DNA from: Oscillospiraceae bacterium | GTDB taxonomy: Bacteria; Bacillota; Clostridia; Oscillospirales; Oscillospiraceae | NCBI GenBank assembly: GCA_015068325.1 | Contig: SVKQ01000015.1 | Coordinates: 164,703 to 228,702, forward strand | Direction of reading: 5' to 3' | DNA: 64,000 bases | Part shown: positions 61,129-64,000 of the stretch, piece by piece | How positions within the stretch are numbered: position 1 is the first letter of the stretch | Layout of the letters: each line of letters opens with the position of its first letter | Program-made: the position numbers and the translations under genes | The notes under the pieces: model-generated | Told to the model about the DNA's origin: nothing | Seen by the model: only the letters and a program-made list of their open reading frames with translations | Database searches by the model: none

Positions 61129-61467
61129 TTACTTTTTGCCGAACAGACCGCTCAGCTTGTCGCTGACCTTATCAGCCATGTCGTCCAGGCCCAGCTTGTC
61201 CGCCATATCGCTCAGTTTGTCGCCTACTTTGTCAGCCACGTCGGCCACCTTTTCGCCCACGTCGCCCAGTCTGCTGCCGGCCTCGTCCTTGCCGCCGCTC
61301 AGCTTGTCCTTGATGCCCTCGATCAGCGCCTTGACCTGCTCGTCGGGCAGATCCACGCCCAGCAGGTCCTCCAGCGTCTTGATGGGCTCCTTGGCAAAGC
61401 GCTTGGCCAGGCCGTCGTCCGCCTTGATCTTCTTCACCAGCTCGTCGATCTTCGTCTTGATATCCAT
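61129..61467 (-). CDS. Small helical protein of unknown function
   Basis: The ATG at 61467 follows AAAGGAGG and gives 112 residues. The first 60 (DELVKKIKADDGLAKRFAKE ... LLGVDLPDEQVKALIEGIKD) are a small helical domain whose pattern of LLGVDLP resembles Nif11-like leader regions, though there is no cleavage motif. The last 50 (VGEKVADVADKVGDKLSDMA and so on) are an amphipathic heptad-like repeat ending in a Lys-rich tip. No membrane segment. The function is unknown. Confidence 0.75.
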   Translation of the reverse strand: MDIKTKIDELVKKIKADDGLAKRFAKEPIKTLEDLLGVDLPDEQVKALIEGIKDKLSGGKDEAGSRLGDVGEKVADVADKVGDKLSDMADKLGLDDMADKVSDKLSGLFGKK

Positions 61468-61542
61468 GGTGTTTCCTCCTTTGATTACATCATATATTCT
61501 GTGCGCCGTGCGCACGGTGTTCACTATGCAGCCGTCGGCCGG

Positions 61543-62472
61543 TCAGAAGGACACGACCTCCTGCTCTGGCTTGCGGCAATAGCCGATCTTCGTCACATGC
61601 AGCACCGGGCCCTCGCCCTGGTAGGCGGGGGACGGCTCCTTTTTGACGGTGGCGGTGATCTCCACCCAGTCCCGGTCCCGGTACTTCTCCATACCCTTGC
61701 CCTTGCACACCAGCGCCAGGAACTGCATGTCGTTCTCACAGCAGACCATGGCAAAGCGGCCGGGCACGTCGATGCCCTTGTACTTTTTGGAATGGCACAT
61801 CAGCGCCTTGAAGGTAACGGACACGCCGTCGTAGCGATCCGGGTGATCCATCAGATCCACGTACCAGACGCCGTAATCCTCGTCCGGCACGGCCAGCTTG
61901 CCATCAGACAGGTCGAAGGGCCTCATATCCTCGGTGACGTACTCCTCGCTGGTGCCGTCCACATTTTCCAGATAGATGTCGGCCCGACGGTTGACCATGC
62001 GCAGGTTGCGGCTGCGCAGCGAGGTCCGCAGCTCCGCGGTGCAGCGGTTGAATATGAGCATGTCCGCGTTGGTGATCTTTTCCATCATCAGCTGGCCCAT
62101 GTTCTTCACGTACATCTCGAAGGTGCCGGCGTCCACCAGCGTCATGATCTGATAGAGGATCCAGTTGGCGGGCAGGCCGTTTCGGTACAGCGGCTCGATC
62201 ATCCACATGCCGTTGTACTCGATGATGACCTGCCTGGGCCGGTACTGCTTCTCCAGCTTTTTGAACAGGGCAGGCGTCATGTCCTCCGCATTCTCCACCG
62301 TGTAGGTGAACACATTGTCCAGCGCCTTGGGGTCGTACTCCTCCTCCCCCTCCTCACAGCGGATCAGCAGCGTCCGGTCCTCCCGGGCAAAGCCGTCCTG
62401 CAGGATGCCGTTGATGAAGTTGGTCTTGCCGGCGTCCAGAAACCCGGCGATCAGATAGACAGGAATATCCAT
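61543..62472 (-). CDS. CobW-type GTPase fused to a DUF1980-like OB domain
   Basis: The ATG at 62472 gives MDIPVYLIAGFLDAGKTNFI, a CobW (COG0523) P-loop in which the usual GFLGxGKT reads GFLDAGKT. The GTPase part runs to about residue 200; no CxCC motif is present, unlike the neighbour. The last ~100 residues (DGVSVTFKALMCHSKKYKGI, FAMVCCENDMQFLALVCKGK, WVEITATVK) match the pattern of the C-terminal domain of the DUF1980/YcgQ proteins that partner with CobW proteins in metal handling. The gene lies 17 bases after the other CobW gene. Metal specificity is not known. Confidence 0.85.
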   Translation of the reverse strand: MDIPVYLIAGFLDAGKTNFINGILQDGFAREDRTLLIRCEEGEEEYDPKALDNVFTYTVENAEDMTPALFKKLEKQYRPRQVIIEYNGMWMIEPLYRNGLPANWILYQIMTLVDAGTFEMYVKNMGQLMMEKITNADMLIFNRCTAELRTSLRSRNLRMVNRRADIYLENVDGTSEEYVTEDMRPFDLSDGKLAVPDEDYGVWYVDLMDHPDRYDGVSVTFKALMCHSKKYKGIDVPGRFAMVCCENDMQFLALVCKGKGMEKYRDRDWVEITATVKKEPSPAYQGEGPVLHVTKIGYCRKPEQEVVSF

Positions 62473-62489
62473 AGGGGTCGCTTCTCTCC

Positions 62490-63554
62490 TTACAGCTTGA
62501 ACAGCTCTTTCAGCTTGTCCTCCTTCAGCTCTGCACCGATGACGCAGATGCGGCCGGTGTAGTCGGCCGGGCCGGTGCGGACCTCCTGCTCCTCCGGCAC
62601 ATAGTCGAAGTGGAGCCACTGTCCGTCGGTGCCGGGCACGATGCCCTTGGCCCGCAGGATGACGCCGCAGCGGCTGCCGTCCAGCACGTCCAGCGCGGCG
62701 GTGAGATCCTCAGCGGTGTACTTACGCACCGTTTCCACGCCCCAACTGGTGAACACTTCGTCGGCGTGATGATGGTGATGGTGGTGGCTGTGGTCATGGT
62801 GGCAAGCGCAGTCGGGGTCGTCACACTCCCCGCCGTCGTGGTGATGATGGTGTCCGTGCCCCTCATCCTCATCGTGGTGGTGATGGTGGTGCTCGTGTTC
62901 TGCCTCCTCTGCCTCATGCTCGGCGCGCATCTTCTCCAGCAGCTCGTCAGCCAGAGAGACCTTCTCCACAGCGGAGAGAACGGTCCGGCCGTCCAACTCG
63001 TCCCAGGGGGTAGTCAGGATGGCGGCGTCAGGGTTCTTCTCACGCAGCAGCGCCACGGCAGCCTCCAGCTTCTCCTGGCTCAGCTTCTGGGTGCGGGAGA
63101 GGATGATGGTGCCGGCGGACTCGATCTGATTGTTGTAGAACTCGCCGAAGTTTTTCATATAGACCTTCACCTTGGCGGCGTCGGCCACAGTGACGAAGCT
63201 GTTGAGCCGCATGTCCGGCACATCCTTCACGGTGTCCTCCACGGCCACGATCACGTCGCTGAGCTTGCCCACGCCGGAGGGCTCGATGAGGATGCGGTCG
63301 GGGTGGAACTGCTCCTGCACCTGCTTCAGCGCGGCGGCGAAGTCACCCACCAGGGAGCAGCAGATACAGCCGGAGGCCATCTCGTTGATCTGTACGCCGG
63401 TCTCCTTCAGGAAGCCGCCGTCTATGCTGATTTCACCGAACTCGTTTTCGATCAGCACGATCTTCTCGCCCTGATAGGCCTCGGCCAGCAATTTTTTGAT
63501 GAGGGTGGTCTTACCGGCGCCCAGAAAGCCGGATACGATGTCGATTTTTGTCAT
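62490..63554 (-). CDS. CobW-type metal chaperone GTPase with His-rich loop
   Basis: COG0523 GTPases deliver or traffic transition metals, often zinc. The 354-residue protein has Walker A SGFLGAGKTTLIKKLL, the metal site in GCICCS (CxCC), and the NEFG switch region. Between the GTPase and the C-terminal domain lies a striking His-rich stretch of about 50 residues (around 216-266) with runs of six to seven histidines and Cys/Asp, a likely metal-binding loop. A GGGATTT-type site precedes the ATG. It is co-transcribed with the DUF1980 fusion. Confidence 0.9.
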   Translation of the reverse strand: MTKIDIVSGFLGAGKTTLIKKLLAEAYQGEKIVLIENEFGEISIDGGFLKETGVQINEMASGCICCSLVGDFAAALKQVQEQFHPDRILIEPSGVGKLSDVIVAVEDTVKDVPDMRLNSFVTVADAAKVKVYMKNFGEFYNNQIESAGTIILSRTQKLSQEKLEAAVALLREKNPDAAILTTPWDELDGRTVLSAVEKVSLADELLEKMRAEHEAEEAEHEHHHHHHDEDEGHGHHHHHDGGECDDPDCACHHDHSHHHHHHHADEVFTSWGVETVRKYTAEDLTAALDVLDGSRCGVILRAKGIVPGTDGQWLHFDYVPEEQEVRTGPADYTGRICVIGAELKEDKLKELFKL

Positions 63555-63576
63555 GGTAAATCCCTTTCTTCTCTCA

Positions 63577-63591
63577 CGCGAGCTGCTCGCG
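63577..63591. promoter_or_regulatory. Small perfect inverted repeat before the CobW pair
   Basis: CGCGAGC-T-GCTCGCG at 63577-63591 lies about 25 bases before the start codon of the His-rich CobW gene, in the leader. TA-rich sequence at about 63605-63620 may be the -10 region. No Zur-type box was recognised by eye. Confidence 0.4.
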
Positions 63592-63806
63592 CGGCAAAAT
63601 ATACTTCTAATATATAATAGTCATTTTTCCCAAAAAAGCAAGGGCGCAGCAGTAAAAAAGTCCCAAAATTCACGTTTTTGAAAAACTTTCTTTGCTCTTC
63701 TTGCTTTCGCCGGGAAAATATTGTATTCTTATGAACATCATTTGCCCGCGGATGATGGACTTTTGTGTCCGCCCGACACCGCGGTGCGATCAGCGGGAGG
63801 AAAACG

Positions 63807-64000
63807 TATGGAGAACTTTATCAGCTGGCTCACAGAGGCCAACAGCTGGCTCAACAGCATCGTGTGGGGCGTGCCCGCCATGGTGCTGATCCTGGGCACG
63901 GGTCTGCTTCTGACCATTGCCACGCGCTTCACCCAGTTCACCCGCTTTGGCTACGCCATGCGCAACACCGTCGGCCGTATCCGCCAAAGCAGAAGCGACG
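63807..64000 (+). CDS. Amino acid:sodium symporter, AGCS family (partial)
   Basis: The ATG at 63807 follows GGGAGG and opens a frame that runs off the end of the window. The visible 64 residues start MENFISWLTEANSWLNSIVW, then GVPAMVLILGTGLLLTIATR and the amphipathic TQFTRFGYAMRNTVGRI, the standard start of alanine/glycine:cation symporters (AlsT/DagA type). These take up alanine or glycine with sodium. The rest of the gene is outside the window. A weak TTGCTT-17-TATTCT promoter lies upstream. Confidence 0.85.

Noticed and set aside
1..64000. Search by eye for tRNA, rRNA, CRISPR arrays, insertion sequences and prophage genes
   Set aside because: None was seen. The AT-rich island carries no recombinase or transposase that I could recognise.

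Overview
The window looks like a chromosome segment of a GC-rich, spore-forming, low-redox gut Firmicute, most likely an Oscillospiraceae/Ruminococcaceae-type Clostridium relative. The evidence is gene content. There is a Gram-positive S10-spc ribosomal cluster ending secY-adk-map, RNase Y with YmdB, CtsR-McsA-ClpC, the sporulation genes spmA/spmB, yqfC/yqfD and ylbJ, an era-yqzL-recO block, a two-cluster ferredoxin, and an eukaryote/archaea-type prolyl-tRNA synthetase. The family assignment is inference; no 16S or other marker was compared.

Layout. Positions 1-11576 (minus strand) hold an almost gap-free ribosomal protein superoperon, from rpsJ at the high-coordinate end to the first codons of map at position 1. 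It is driven by a strong promoter near 11871-11899. The cluster is broken by two unusually long spacers, rpsJ-rplC and rpsN-rpsH, and two of its proteins (S3 and L3) carry repetitive C-terminal extensions. Positions 12136-18749 hold proS, then ansA, an SbcD/YhaO-type nuclease, a YbaK-type deacylase, ymdB and rny, all on the minus strand. Positions 18947-26444 hold cell-envelope genes: an amidase with an SH3 domain, an RlmI-type methyltransferase, two lipoproteins, a large membrane protein, and a GntR regulator coupled to a DUF5808 membrane protein.

Positions 26488-29860 are the CtsR-controlled clpC operon, with two clear CtsR operators but no mcsB. Positions 30053-40000 carry an MFS transporter with a possible leader peptide, a ferredoxin, two methyltransferases, an AbrB-type regulator, spmAB, folA-thyA, a COG2509 flavoprotein, and murI-DUF1934-argS. 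Positions 41736-43650 are an AT-rich island: one gene coding for about seven copies of a cysteine-rich module fused to a nuclease-like domain, with its first module separated by a one-base frameshift in an A7 tract. This is the strongest candidate for something new here.

Positions 43760-53544 carry DNA repair and envelope functions (recG, an L,D-transpeptidase lipoprotein, nudC, uvrC, HPr, mutS2, recO, yqzL). Positions 53606-59058 are the era-GNAT-ybeY-phoH-yqfD-yqfC block plus divergent ylbJ. The end of the window (59138-64000) holds deoD-deoC, a DUF1508 protein, a small helical protein, two adjacent CobW-type GTPases, and the start of an amino acid:sodium symporter.

Most start sites were chosen by the position of a Shine-Dalgarno sequence. 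Many convergent gene pairs share a bidirectional stem-loop terminator. I saw no rRNA, tRNA, CRISPR array or insertion sequence. No database search or folding was run.
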